From: Sphingobacteriaceae bacterium UBA6709
Lineage (GTDB): Bacteria; Bacteroidota; Bacteroidia; Sphingobacteriales; Sphingobacteriaceae
Assembly (NCBI GenBank): GCA_002454425.1
Contig: DKIV01000014.1
Location: forward strand, 1 to 23,926
Length of the DNA: 23,926 nucleotides
Direction of reading: 5' to 3'
The notes under the pieces are model-generated. The model worked only from the letters and a program-made list of their open reading frames with translations, was not told the DNA's origin and did not search any database. Below, piece by piece: positions 15,222 through 23,883 of the stretch (its first letter is position 1; each line of letters begins with the position of its first letter). The translations under genes were made by a program, and so were the position numbers.

Positions 15222-18200
15222 ATGATGAAGATATTTAAAAGTGTTTTCCTTGCGGTTTTGCCGGGCTTAATCGCCTCCGAAGTGGCGGCGCAGGTGCGTC
15301 AGCCAACGTACTGGCATGGTAAGGAACGGGAAGTTCACTATACGCCGCAAAATGGAGATTTTGCATTGGTAAAAGGGAAACAGCGGTTTAACAGGGCTCT
15401 TTACGGTACTAACACTGCCTTTAGGGTTGAAGCCGGCGATTTGCCTGAGTTCGCTCTATATATGCCAGGCTTGGGAGGAACATTGAAGCTGGCGATTATG
15501 GTGGGGACACAGGGTAAATGGCTGATCGATGCCGCTGACATTAAAACATTATATCGCCCCGGTTCGATGATTTACGATATCAAAGATCCGTTGCTTGGCG
15601 AGGGTACGTTAAAGTTGACAGTACTGGCGTCTTCAGAAGGAGAAGGGATTGTGCTGAAGGCTCATTTTAGTGGGGGCACCACGATTCCCGAACTTTTCGC
15701 GGTTTATGGAGGTGCGTCGGGACAAAAATTTAGTCGCTCTGGCGACATAGGCGCTGATCCGGAGTCGTCGTTTTATCTGACTCCAGCAAACTGTGTTGGC
15801 AATCTTTTCAGCTTAAAGAAGAACACTTTTAAGTTAAGCTTTCCGGTAAAGGGAGGGACTTACACGCTTGATGGTGTGTTTCCCTCCGGTACAAAATTAA
15901 AGCTGGCTGACGCTAATCAGCTTGCTTCCCCGACGGGTTTATTCAATTCATTGCAAGGTGCTAATAATGTTGTCGGCGGCCGTATCCCTTTGAGGCAAGG
16001 CAAAGATTACTTTTTAGCGGTAACGAATGCTGCGACACACAAGGGCGTTTCCTATAATAAGCTGCACGGTTTGTTTGAAAAGTCGGAGAAGGCGCGTGTC
16101 GCCTTAACGCAACGAGTGCAGGTGAATACCCCCGATCCCTATATAAATACGCTGGGGGCGGCGCTGGCGGTTGCCGCGGACGCCATCTGGGAGGAGCCTT
16201 CTTATTTGCACGGTGCTGTTGCCTGGCGTAGTCGTTTGCCAGGATGGCGGGGAGCATATGTAGCTGATCAACTGGGCTGGCACGATCGGGCGAAGACGCA
16301 TTTTGAGGCTTATGCAAAATCTCAGGTAATTACTCCTGCCTCGGGAGTGGCCTTAGCGGATTCTGCGAGACATAACGCCCGGCAACTGGAGCGCATAGGT
16401 ACCGCGCTATTTAGCAGTGGCTACATTTCGGATAAGCCTAATGATAATTCCAGAGTAAATCATTATGATATGAATATGGTTTACATGGATCAGCTGCTCA
16501 CACACTTTCAATGGACCGGAGATCTGGATCTGGCAAGGAAGCTTTGGCCCATGATTGTGCGGCATCTCGATTGGGAGAAGCGAAACTTCGATCCCGACGG
16601 TGATGGTCTATACACGGCTTATAATGCGATATGGGCTAGTGATGCGCTTTATTATAGTGGTGGTGCTGCCACACACGCCTGCGCTTATAATTACCGTGCC
16701 AACCTGCTTGCAGCCAGAATCGCCTCGCTTATTGGTGAGGATGCTCAACGCTACAGCAAAGAAGCCGAGAAGATCTACAAGGCTATAAATTCGTCGTTAT
16801 GGGTTCCTGCTACCGGAAGCTTTGCTGAGTACCGTGATTTGATGGGTTTAAAGGAGTTGCATGAGGCTGCCGGACTTTGGACAGTTTATCATGCGATTGA
16901 TTCAAGGGTTAGTGATCCGCGAAAATTATTCTTGACAGCAGCCTATGTGGATTCTCATATTCCACACATTCCGGTACGTGCTAAGGGGCTTGTCGACACT
17001 TCGTTGTATGCCTTGCCTACCACAGACTGGCAACCATATACCTGGTCATTGAATAATGTTGTGCTTGCTGAACTGCTCCATACCTCTCTTGCCTTTTGGC
17101 AATCCGGAAGATCCGAGGAGGCTTTCCGTCTGTGGAAGAGTAGTTTGGTAGAAAGTATGTTTCTGGGTGCTTCGCCGGGAAACTTTCAGCAGCTTTCGTT
17201 TTACGACGCGCAACGGGGAGAGTTGTATCGCGACTTTGCCGATCCTATTGGCATGGCGGCACGCTCGCTCGTTGAGGGGCTGTTTGGGATACGACCTGAC
17301 GCGTTGAATGATACCTTACACATACGACCTGGATTGCCTTCCGCGTGGAACAATGCCTCTGTAAAGCTCCCTGATGTATCTGTGGATTTCCATCGGGAGG
17401 GTTTGAAAGATGTTTACACAGTAGGTTCGTCCTTTCACAAGAACATGAACCTTAGCCTGGAGATTCCCGCGCGATCCGTTGCCGTACGCACGGTTACAGT
17501 CAATGGGAAGCCTGCGGCCTGGAAGGCTGACCCCAGTGCAATTGGGGAACCCCGCTTGATTATTGCTGCTGCGAAGGAGAAATCGTATGCCGTAGAGGTT
17601 GAATGGGAAGGGATCCTGCCTGATAAACCAATGATTACGGAAGTGGTAAAGGGCGCACCTATGGGCGTCAGTTTTACGCTGGCTACCATACTGGATTATA
17701 GCGATCCGCAGCAGGTATTATCGGGCGTGCGTATTGTTGATGGACATCGGCTGAATGTCGACAGAGTAGTGACCTCGGGCAAGGCTTTTGTGTTTGTAAA
17801 GGTAAAACAGCGCGAGCAGATGTGGTGGATTCCCGTGAGTTTAGAAAGTAAGCCAGATCTTGAAATAATGTACACACAGCAGTCCGGCTCCGGATTGCGT
17901 TTTAGTGTGCGCAGCAATGAAGGGATCACTAAGCGCGGCGTGGTAAGAGTGAACCCGGGAATGAAGGATTATTTCGTCCCAATTGAAATTACTAAAGGCG
18001 AGACCCGGGATTACGTTATTCCTGAACAGTTTGTATTGAGTGGGACAAATAAGGTTCGCATTGAGTATCGGCATGGTGATGTTGCGGAGGCATCTATCGT
18101 TAACTGGAATGCCCGCAATGTGAATGCTGCTTACCAACGTGTTAATCTCCAGCAGTATTTTAATGATAAGGTCACTTCGATTTTCAAGAATAAGTATCTG

Positions 18201-18851
18201 TCGCCGCGAGCAAATGGGACTGTCACTCAGTTGCCATGGCAGGGAGTTGGCAATTGGTGTTATCCCTTGGTAACTCCTAATATTGATGATTCAGGGATCA
18301 GGAGGATGGCGTTTGCACGCGGAGAAATTACATTGCCTAATGGCGTGCCATTGCAGACCGTGGGTGTCGCTCTGAAAAATAATATCGCCTTTACCTCGTT
18401 GTGGGATAACTATCCCGATTCGGTGCGCGTGCCGGTAGTAGGTAGGGCATCTCACGCATATCTGATGTTAGCCAGCTCGACCAATTCCATGCAGAGTCAG
18501 TTTGTAAACGCGGAAATAGTTGCCAGGTATACTGATGGTTCGCAGGACACGTTGCCGCTGAGGAATCCTGAAAACTTGTGGCCAATAGAGCAGGATTATT
18601 ACATCGATGGTTACGCGTTTGATACATCAGCGCCCATGCCTTTCAGAGTATATCTTAAATCGGGTATGGTAGGAAGAAATACAACCAATTATACCATCAT
18701 TGATGGATTTACGAATCGGGCGATTGATGGGGGAGCCGCCACCGTGGTAGACATGCCTCTTGATCCTCATAAGGAATTGCAATCGGTAGTGCTAAGGACC
18801 CTGGCTAATGATGTGGTAGTGGGACTGATGAGTCTCACACTTCAACGTTAA
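15222..18851 (+). CDS. Large secreted DUF4450 / six-hairpin glycosidase-like protein
   Basis: A 1209-residue exported protein. The first ATG in the frame (15135) adds 29 non-conserved residues. The chosen ATG begins MMKIFKSVFLAVLPGLIASE, a clear signal peptide with likely cleavage near EVAAQ. The mature start WHGKEREVHYTPQNGDFAL resembles the N-terminal domain I know from Bacteroidota proteins annotated DUF4450. The middle (about 350-700) has the alternating helical and Trp/Tyr-rich pattern of an (alpha/alpha)6 glycosidase barrel, including FDPDGDGLYTAYNAIWASDA near residues 455-475. A beta-rich C-terminal part follows. It probably acts on a plant or microbial polysaccharide in the periplasm or at the surface. 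No SusC/SusD pair, sugar regulator or other enzyme is nearby, so the substrate cannot be guessed. It ends at a strong bidirectional terminator. Confidence 0.72.
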   Translation: MMKIFKSVFLAVLPGLIASEVAAQVRQPTYWHGKEREVHYTPQNGDFALVKGKQRFNRALYGTNTAFRVEAGDLPEFALYMPGLGGTLKLAIMVGTQGKWLIDAADIKTLYRPGSMIYDIKDPLLGEGTLKLTVLASSEGEGIVLKAHFSGGTTIPELFAVYGGASGQKFSRSGDIGADPESSFYLTPANCVGNLFSLKKNTFKLSFPVKGGTYTLDGVFPSGTKLKLADANQLASPTGLFNSLQGANNVVGGRIPLRQGKDYFLAVTNAATHKGVSYNKLHGLFEKSEKARVALTQRVQVNTPDPYINTLGAALAVAADAIWEEPSYLHGAVAWRSRLPGWRGAYVADQLGWHDRAKTHFEAYAKSQVITPASGVALADSARHNARQLERIGTALFSSGYISDKPNDNSRVNHYDMNMVYMDQLLTHFQWTGDLDLARKLWPMIVRHLDWEKRNFDPDGDGLYTAYNAIWASDALYYSGGAATHACAYNYRANLLAARIASLIGEDAQRYSKEAEKIYKAINSSLWVPATGSFAEYRDLMGLKELHEAAGLWTVYHAIDSRVSDPRKLFLTAAYVDSHIPHIPVRAKGLVDTSLYALPTTDWQPYTWSLNNVVLAELLHTSLAFWQSGRSEEAFRLWKSSLVESMFLGASPGNFQQLSFYDAQRGELYRDFADPIGMAARSLVEGLFGIRPDALNDTLHIRPGLPSAWNNASVKLPDVSVDFHREGLKDVYTVGSSFHKNMNLSLEIPARSVAVRTVTVNGKPAAWKADPSAIGEPRLIIAAAKEKSYAVEVEWEGILPDKPMITEVVKGAPMGVSFTLATILDYSDPQQVLSGVRIVDGHRLNVDRVVTSGKAFVFVKVKQREQMWWIPVSLESKPDLEIMYTQQSGSGLRFSVRSNEGITKRGVVRVNPGMKDYFVPIEITKGETRDYVIPEQFVLSGTNKVRIEYRHGDVAEASIVNWNARNVNAAYQRVNLQQYFNDKVTSIFKNKYLSPRANGTVTQLPWQGVGNWCYPLVTPNIDDSGIRRMAFARGEITLPNGVPLQTVGVALKNNIAFTSLWDNYPDSVRVPVVGRASHAYLMLASSTNSMQSQFVNAEIVARYTDGSQDTLPLRNPENLWPIEQDYYIDGYAFDTSAPMPFRVYLKSGMVGRNTTNYTIIDGFTNRAIDGGAATVVDMPLDPHKELQSVVLRTLANDVVVGLMSLTLQR

Positions 18852-18853
18852 AT

Positions 18854-18886
18854 AACAAAGCCCCGGCCAGACGCCGGGGCTTTGTT
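18854..18886. terminator. Strong bidirectional terminator
   Basis: AACAAAGCCCCGGC (18854-18867) pairs perfectly with GCCGGGGCTTTGTT (18873-18886) around a 5-base loop. Poor T-runs follow on both strands (TTTGTTGTTT rightward, TTTGTTATTT leftward). It sits between the convergent stops of the large secreted protein and pflA and should end both transcripts. Confidence 0.9.
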
Positions 18887-18892
18887 GTTTAG

Positions 18893-19675
18893 TTATTTAA
18901 GGATAACGTTATCGAAATACTTTTTGAAAGTGCTTTCCGCCATCTCTCGCGTTTCTTCTGATGGAGTAGGAGTATCTTTAAGTGGATATTCCATATTCAT
19001 AAGTTTCCATTTATGTTCGCCCAGCTGGTGAAATGGAATAATTTCTACGCGGTCAACAGTTTTATAGTCCGTAAAGGTCTGCGCCCATTCCTCAATATAT
19101 TGCGGTTGGTCAGTCCATCCAGGAACCAGCACATAGCGAAGCCACATTCTTTTGCCAGTTGATTCCCGGTATTCAGCGAGGCCTAAGGTTGCTTTATTCG
19201 TCAATCCTGTAAGCTTTTTATGAATCTCTTCGTTAATATGTTTCACATCCAGCAATAGTAAATCAGTTTCATCCAGCAAACGATGCACCTGATCATTGTT
19301 CAGCCGTCCATTGGTGTCGAGACAAGTATTGATACCTTCGGCATGAAGCTTCTGGAAGAAGGTAAGAAGTTTGCTTCGTTGCAATAAAGGCTCACCGCCA
19401 GAAACGGTAACACCACCATCTTTGCCGAAATAGTTTTTTTGACGAAGCGCGCGCTTTACAAGTTCATCAATTTCAACCATGGTGCCCCCTTTAACATCCA
19501 AAGTATCCGGATTTTGGCAATACAAGCAGCGGAACTGGCATCCTTGTACGAAGATTACCAGTCTAATACCCGGTCCATCATGGGTACCGAAGGTTTCTAT
19601 TGAGTGAATTCTGAGGTGTTCAGGATCATCAACATTTAGTTTTGCAGCTTCAATGTCTTGTAATGGGAAATACAT
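18893..19675 (-). CDS. pflA: Pyruvate formate-lyase activating enzyme
   Basis: A 260-residue radical-SAM enzyme that installs the glycyl radical on pyruvate formate-lyase under anaerobic conditions. The [4Fe-4S] motif is CQFRCLYC (C46, C50, C53), preceded by IETFGTHDGPGIRLVIFVQG, the typical PflA N-terminus. VTVSGGEPLLQ and a later DVKHIN segment are the expected SAM-binding and core elements. Length is close to E. coli PflA (246 residues). It lies downstream of pflB in the same direction with a 211-nt gap that contains a strong hairpin and a possible promoter, so it may be transcribed partly on its own. Confidence 0.95.
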   Translation of the reverse strand: MYFPLQDIEAAKLNVDDPEHLRIHSIETFGTHDGPGIRLVIFVQGCQFRCLYCQNPDTLDVKGGTMVEIDELVKRALRQKNYFGKDGGVTVSGGEPLLQRSKLLTFFQKLHAEGINTCLDTNGRLNNDQVHRLLDETDLLLLDVKHINEEIHKKLTGLTNKATLGLAEYRESTGKRMWLRYVLVPGWTDQPQYIEEWAQTFTDYKTVDRVEIIPFHQLGEHKWKLMNMEYPLKDTPTPSEETREMAESTFKKYFDNVILK

Positions 19676-19769
19676 AATTTATGGAATTAAGTAGAGTGTA
19701 GCGCTAACTTCTTATGATCGTACGGGCCGGTATACCTACTGGCTCATGAGTTTTTATATACAACTTCTA

Positions 19770-19800
19770 CGAAAGTACAGCTTTGCTGGCACTCTGACAA
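19770..19800 (-). promoter_or_regulatory. Possible pflA promoter
   Basis: On the minus strand TTG (19800-19798) is followed after 20 nt by TACTTTCG (19777-19770), one base off the TAnnTTTG element. It would give a leader of about 90 nt before the pflA ATG at 19675. No Fnr-like box is present, unlike the pflB promoter. Confidence 0.4.
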
Positions 19801-19822
19801 ACGGAGGGGAGAGCATCTAAAT

Positions 19823-19858
19823 GACGAAGCCGGGATTCTTATGAACCCCGGCTTCGTC
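19823..19858. terminator. Hairpin terminator between pflB and pflA
   Basis: GACGAAGCCGGG (19823-19834) and CCCGGCTTCGTC (19847-19858) form a perfect 12-bp stem with a 12-base loop, 28 nt after the pflB stop. Only a short T-rich stretch (ATTTAG) follows leftward, so termination may be partial. It would make pflB mRNA more abundant than pflA, as befits an enzyme and its catalytic activase; it could also stabilise the pflB 3' end. Confidence 0.72.
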
Positions 19859-19886
19859 TGCTATATATTATCAACCGAAGTCAATC

Positions 19887-22121
19887 TTACATGTGAGAAT
19901 GGAAAGTACGGGCGATCACTTCTAATTGGTGAGCGCGTGACAGACGTACAAAGTTTACAGCATATCCAGACACACGGATTGTTAACTGTGGATATTCTTC
20001 AGGATGGTTGTATGCATCCATCAGTGTTTCACGGTTAAGAACGTTTACGTTCAAGTGGTGTGCCATGTTTTTGAAGTAACCTTCCATGGTATTTACAAGA
20101 TTGGTGATCTGCTCTTCTCTTGTATCTCCTAATGATTTAGGAATCATAGAGAAGGTGTTAGAGATACCATCCTGAGCATCTACATAGCTAAGTTTAGCAA
20201 CTGAGTTAAGAGAAGCGATAGCACCACTTGCATCACGACCGTGCATTGGGTTAGCACCAGGAGCGAAAGACTCGCCAGACTTACGTCCGTCAGGTGTAGC
20301 ACCAGTGTTAGTACCGTACATTACATTTGAAGTAATGGTAAGTAAAGAAAGAGTAGGATTAGAGTTTTTGTAAGTTTTGTGCTTACGTAACTCGTTGATG
20401 AAGTAATTAGTGATTTCCTTAGCGATATTATCAACGCGGTCGTCATCATTACCATATTTAGGGAACTCGCCTTCAATCTGGAAGTCAGTAGTTAATCCTT
20501 TTTCGTTACGAACAGGAGTAACCTTCGCATATTTGATAGCAGATAATGAGTCGGCGATGATAGAGATACCAGCAGCACCGTAAGCGATGTCAATTGCAGG
20601 ATCAGAATCGATCAATGCCATCTGAGCTCTTTCATAATAGTACTTGTCGTGCATGTAGTGGATGATGTACATCGCTTTAGCATATACACGAGCAAGGTCA
20701 GACATTGTACGTTTGAAAAGATCCATTACTAAATCATAATCTAACGTGCCTTCTGGAAGCGCAGGAATGTTTTTGATAACTTCAACACCATCATGCTCTT
20801 CACGACCACCATTCAACGCGATCAATAGCGCTTTTGGAAGGTTTGCACGAGCTCCGAAGTGCTGGATAGCTTTACCAATTTTCTGGTAAGATACACAACA
20901 TGCAATTCCGTAGTCATCAGATCCACGATTTGGACGCATTAAATCGTCATTTTCGTACTGGATTGAAGAAGTATCAATTGAAACCTGAGCACAGAATTCT
21001 TTGAAGCCCTGAGGAAGTTGTTCTGACCAAAGCACAGTAAGGTTTGGCTCTGGAGAAGCTCCTAAGTTGTAAAGTGTCTGTAAGAAACGGAATGAAGTTT
21101 TAGTAACCTTTGTACGTCCATCAGAAAGAATACCACCGATAGATTCAGTTACCCAGGTAGGGTCACCACCGAAGATTTCATCATATGAACCTGGACGAAG
21201 GTGACGAACGATACGAAGTTTCATTACGAATTGGTCGATCATTTCCTGAGCTTCCTCTTCAGTAAGAATACCAGCTTCGATATCTCTTTCAATGTATACG
21301 TCAAGGAATGAAGATACATTTCCTAATGACATGGCAGCACCATCTTGTTCTTTTACTGCAGCAAGGTATGCGAAATAAACCCATTGTACAGCCTCAAGAG
21401 CAGTTTCTGCTGGGCGACTTACGTCAAAACCGTACTCAGCAGCCATGGTGATCATGTCTTTTAATGCACCGATCTGAGCGCTGATCTCTTCACGCAGACG
21501 GATGATGTGCTCGTCAACTTCAGGAGTTGGAGCTGATAATTCAGCTTTCTTGAAGTTGATTAACGCTGTAGCACCATAAAGCGCTAAACGACGGAAGTCA
21601 CCGATGATACGACCACGTGCGTAGTTATCAGGAAGTCCTGTTAAAATATGTTTTGAACGGAATGCGCGAGTTTCAGCATCATACGCACTAAATACCGCCT
21701 CGTTGTGGTTCTTAGCGTAGTTGAAGATGTCAATTACTCTTTCAGAAACAGTTAATCCTTTTTCTTTAAGAGCAGATTCAACTAACTTGATACCACCGAA
21801 AGGTTTCATTGATCTTTTTAACGCCTGATCAGTTTGAAGACCAACAATTACTTCGTCGTCTTGCTTAATGTAACCAGGTCTGAATGCAGTCATTGTGGAA
21901 ATAGTCTCAGTATCTACAGCAAGACAGCCATTGTTAGCTCTTTCTTTTTTCAACTCTACCTTAAGAGCGTCCCAAAGACGAGTAGTTTTTGCTGAAGCTC
22001 CTGCAAGAAACTTTGAATCTCCTGTGTAAGGCTTAATGTTTTTTACAACGAAATCGTAAACGTTTACGTTGTTGTTCCACTCTCCTGTAACGAAGGGAAC
22101 TGGTGTGACATCTGCTTTCAT
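19887..22121 (-). CDS. pflB: Pyruvate formate-lyase (formate acetyltransferase)
   Basis: A 744-residue glycyl-radical enzyme that cleaves pyruvate with CoA to acetyl-CoA and formate in the cytoplasm. The catalytic Cys pair is C408-C409 in GIACCVSYQK. The radical Gly is G719 in TIRVSGYAVNF, 26 residues from the end. Both correspond to E. coli PflB C418-C419 and G734, and length is close to that enzyme (760). Codon use looks more biased toward A/T-ending codons than in neighbouring genes, which suggests strong expression rather than transfer. Its promoter has the best Fnr-like box in the window and a perfect -7 element. The transporter upstream and the activase downstream complete a formate-fermentation set. 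Confidence 0.97.
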   Translation of the reverse strand: MKADVTPVPFVTGEWNNNVNVYDFVVKNIKPYTGDSKFLAGASAKTTRLWDALKVELKKERANNGCLAVDTETISTMTAFRPGYIKQDDEVIVGLQTDQALKRSMKPFGGIKLVESALKEKGLTVSERVIDIFNYAKNHNEAVFSAYDAETRAFRSKHILTGLPDNYARGRIIGDFRRLALYGATALINFKKAELSAPTPEVDEHIIRLREEISAQIGALKDMITMAAEYGFDVSRPAETALEAVQWVYFAYLAAVKEQDGAAMSLGNVSSFLDVYIERDIEAGILTEEEAQEMIDQFVMKLRIVRHLRPGSYDEIFGGDPTWVTESIGGILSDGRTKVTKTSFRFLQTLYNLGASPEPNLTVLWSEQLPQGFKEFCAQVSIDTSSIQYENDDLMRPNRGSDDYGIACCVSYQKIGKAIQHFGARANLPKALLIALNGGREEHDGVEVIKNIPALPEGTLDYDLVMDLFKRTMSDLARVYAKAMYIIHYMHDKYYYERAQMALIDSDPAIDIAYGAAGISIIADSLSAIKYAKVTPVRNEKGLTTDFQIEGEFPKYGNDDDRVDNIAKEITNYFINELRKHKTYKNSNPTLSLLTITSNVMYGTNTGATPDGRKSGESFAPGANPMHGRDASGAIASLNSVAKLSYVDAQDGISNTFSMIPKSLGDTREEQITNLVNTMEGYFKNMAHHLNVNVLNRETLMDAYNHPEEYPQLTIRVSGYAVNFVRLSRAHQLEVIARTFHSHM

Positions 22122-22155
22122 GTTTTTGAATTTTATATTAATTCCTTTGATAGAA

Positions 22156-22198
22156 CAAATTTAGAGAATGTTTGCGCCTTGAAATGTGACGCCCGTCA
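22156..22198 (-). promoter_or_regulatory. Fnr-like box and -7 element of pflB
   Basis: The perfect palindrome TGACGCCCGTCA... read rightward (22187-22198; minus strand TGACGGGCGTCA) is centred 29.5 nt upstream of TAAATTTG (22163-22156), a perfect TAnnTTTG. Taking the start site five bases after that element, near 22151, puts the box at -41.5, the class II activator position. The leader before the ATG at 22121 would be about 30 nt. This is the clearest promoter in the window. Confidence 0.8.
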
Positions 22199-22363
22199 TC
22201 AATCTGCGTGATTTAAAGTTTTCTAATATTTTTTGCTTAATTTATTACGCGTATTAATAGAATAACCCAGTTTTTGCAAATTTCTCAATAGTCAGACTTG
22301 CGTCATTTGTAAATCTACTCAAGTCTACATTTATTAACGGTTTTACCTCTATGAAATTATCTT

Positions 22364-23566
22364 TTAATGTTTGGCTTCCTGGGGTACTTCAGTAGCTACC
22401 AAGCTCTTTTTCATTACAGTTGCAATAAGCGCTGTAAATACGAGTAATCCTGCAAATAAATAAAATATCGCGTTGTAATTATGACTTAATGTAATTAACC
22501 ATGGACCTACAAATGCAGCTGCAGACCAAGCTATAAGGATGTATCCTAACACCGAACCCATTTTGCTCTGACCGTAGATATCCTTTAAGAATGCAGGGAT
22601 GGTAGAGAATGCCCCGCCGTAACAGCTGATTACCACGCAAACCGCTGCCTGGAATAAAAACGCGTTAGTGGTGTTGGATAATAGCAGAAAACATACCGTT
22701 CCTATGATGTAGAAGCAAAGGAAGGTTGTCCATCTGCCGATTTTATCAGAGATGCTAGACCAGAAAAGGCGACCTAATCCGTTAAATAGTCCGATGATGC
22801 TCACAAATAGAATAGCGGCTTTGTCATCAAGGTGAATAACTTCTTCAGCTATAGGCTTAGCTACAGCAATCAATGCGATACCGCAGGTGGTATTGAAGAA
22901 AAGCATTAACCACAGAATATAGAATCTTTTGTCTTTAAGTAATTCAGATACTGACAAGTGTTCGCCACCGGCATGATAGTCTACATAACCTGTTGATACC
23001 TTAGGGTTTTCCAGGTATAGTGAAGCAATGATCATCAAAATGAAGTATACAACAGCCAGAATATAAAACGTTCCTGAAACTCCATTGCCTCCGTAAAGAA
23101 GTGGTATGAGTTGGGAAGCGATAATAGAACCTATGGCGAAGGACATTACTACCAGGCCTGACGCGAATCCTGGTTTTTCTGGAAACCATTGAACCACGAC
23201 TGATACTGGCGTCAGGTAACCGAATCCTAATCCGATACCGCTGATCACTCCATAGAATAAATAGAAGAGGGGTAAGGAGCCAAGGTGACTGGCAAAGCCC
23301 GCACCCAAAAGGCCTGCCCCGAAAAATACAGCCCCGATGATACCTGCTTTTTTAGGTCCGACCTTGTGAACAAAATTACCCATAAATGCGGCAGTGAGCC
23401 CCAAAAAGCATATGGCAAGGCTGAAACCAAATTTCAACTGGTGATAGTCCCAATGGTTGGTTTCTTCAATAGGTTTTACCCAGACACTGTAAGCGTAGAT
23501 AGATCCGATACAAATCTGGAGCGTCATTCCGGCTAATGCCATTAGCCATTTATTCTTCGACTTCAT
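22364..23566 (-). CDS. MFS transporter, oxalate/formate antiporter (OFA) family
   Basis: A 400-residue major-facilitator protein with twelve predicted helices. The N-terminus GMTLQICIGSIYAYSVWVKP is typical of the OFA family (OxlT/YhjX-like). Helix 4-5 features such as YGVISGIGLGFGYLTPVSVV and VQWFPEKPGFASGLVV fit the family, as does the second-half segment FNGLGRLFWSSISDKIGR. Family members exchange small carboxylates such as oxalate, formate, pyruvate or lactate. Location 242 nt upstream of pflB, in the same direction and with the same kind of promoter, points to pyruvate, formate or lactate as substrate; this is inference. No terminator was seen between it and pflB, so read-through is possible. 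Confidence 0.9.
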   Translation of the reverse strand: MKSKNKWLMALAGMTLQICIGSIYAYSVWVKPIEETNHWDYHQLKFGFSLAICFLGLTAAFMGNFVHKVGPKKAGIIGAVFFGAGLLGAGFASHLGSLPLFYLFYGVISGIGLGFGYLTPVSVVVQWFPEKPGFASGLVVMSFAIGSIIASQLIPLLYGGNGVSGTFYILAVVYFILMIIASLYLENPKVSTGYVDYHAGGEHLSVSELLKDKRFYILWLMLFFNTTCGIALIAVAKPIAEEVIHLDDKAAILFVSIIGLFNGLGRLFWSSISDKIGRWTTFLCFYIIGTVCFLLLSNTTNAFLFQAAVCVVISCYGGAFSTIPAFLKDIYGQSKMGSVLGYILIAWSAAAFVGPWLITLSHNYNAIFYLFAGLLVFTALIATVMKKSLVATEVPQEAKH

Positions 23567-23598
23567 AAGGAGTTTATTAGATTGTAAAATTTTGATGG

Positions 23599-23641
23599 CA
23601 AAAGTAGTAAGCTACTGATTTTAAAAAATTGACCTTTATCA
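23599..23641 (-). promoter_or_regulatory. Fnr-like box and -7 element of the OFA transporter
   Basis: On the minus strand TGATAAAGGTCA (23641-23630) differs by one base from the box before ccoNO (TGACAAAGGTCA). Its centre lies 29.5 nt upstream of TACTTTTG (23606-23599), a perfect TAnnTTTG. The predicted start is near 23594, with a leader of about 28 nt. Layout is the same as at pflB. Confidence 0.75.
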
Positions 23642-23696
23642 TATATCGGGTAGATCTTCATGCCTTTATTGTTATTTCTACCTTATTCCCCTTGTC

Positions 23697-23709
23697 CTGG
23701 TAATACCAG
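23697..23709. repeat. Short perfect palindrome
   Basis: CTGGTA-A-TACCAG is a perfect 13-bp odd-centred palindrome in the intergenic DNA upstream of the OFA transporter promoter. It could be an operator. At this size chance is also possible. Confidence 0.3.
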
Positions 23710-23868
23710 ATCCGATTTTATGTATGGCATCGTGTATGCCTAAAAATAATTAATTTCTGTACTTGTTCAAGGTTTGGTAGAATGATTTAATATCGATATG
23801 TACCCCTAACTCTGAAAATAAATCGCTTCTGCCGCGGGAGCAAAGCTGTCCTCTGCTACCTATCAGGT

Positions 23869-23883
23869 TCGAGTCTGACTCGA
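23869..23883. repeat. Short perfect palindrome
   Basis: TCGAGTC-T-GACTCGA is a perfect 15-bp odd-centred palindrome near the window edge. It lies in a locally GC-richer stretch from 23830 on. No gene or RNA could be tied to it. Confidence 0.3.
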
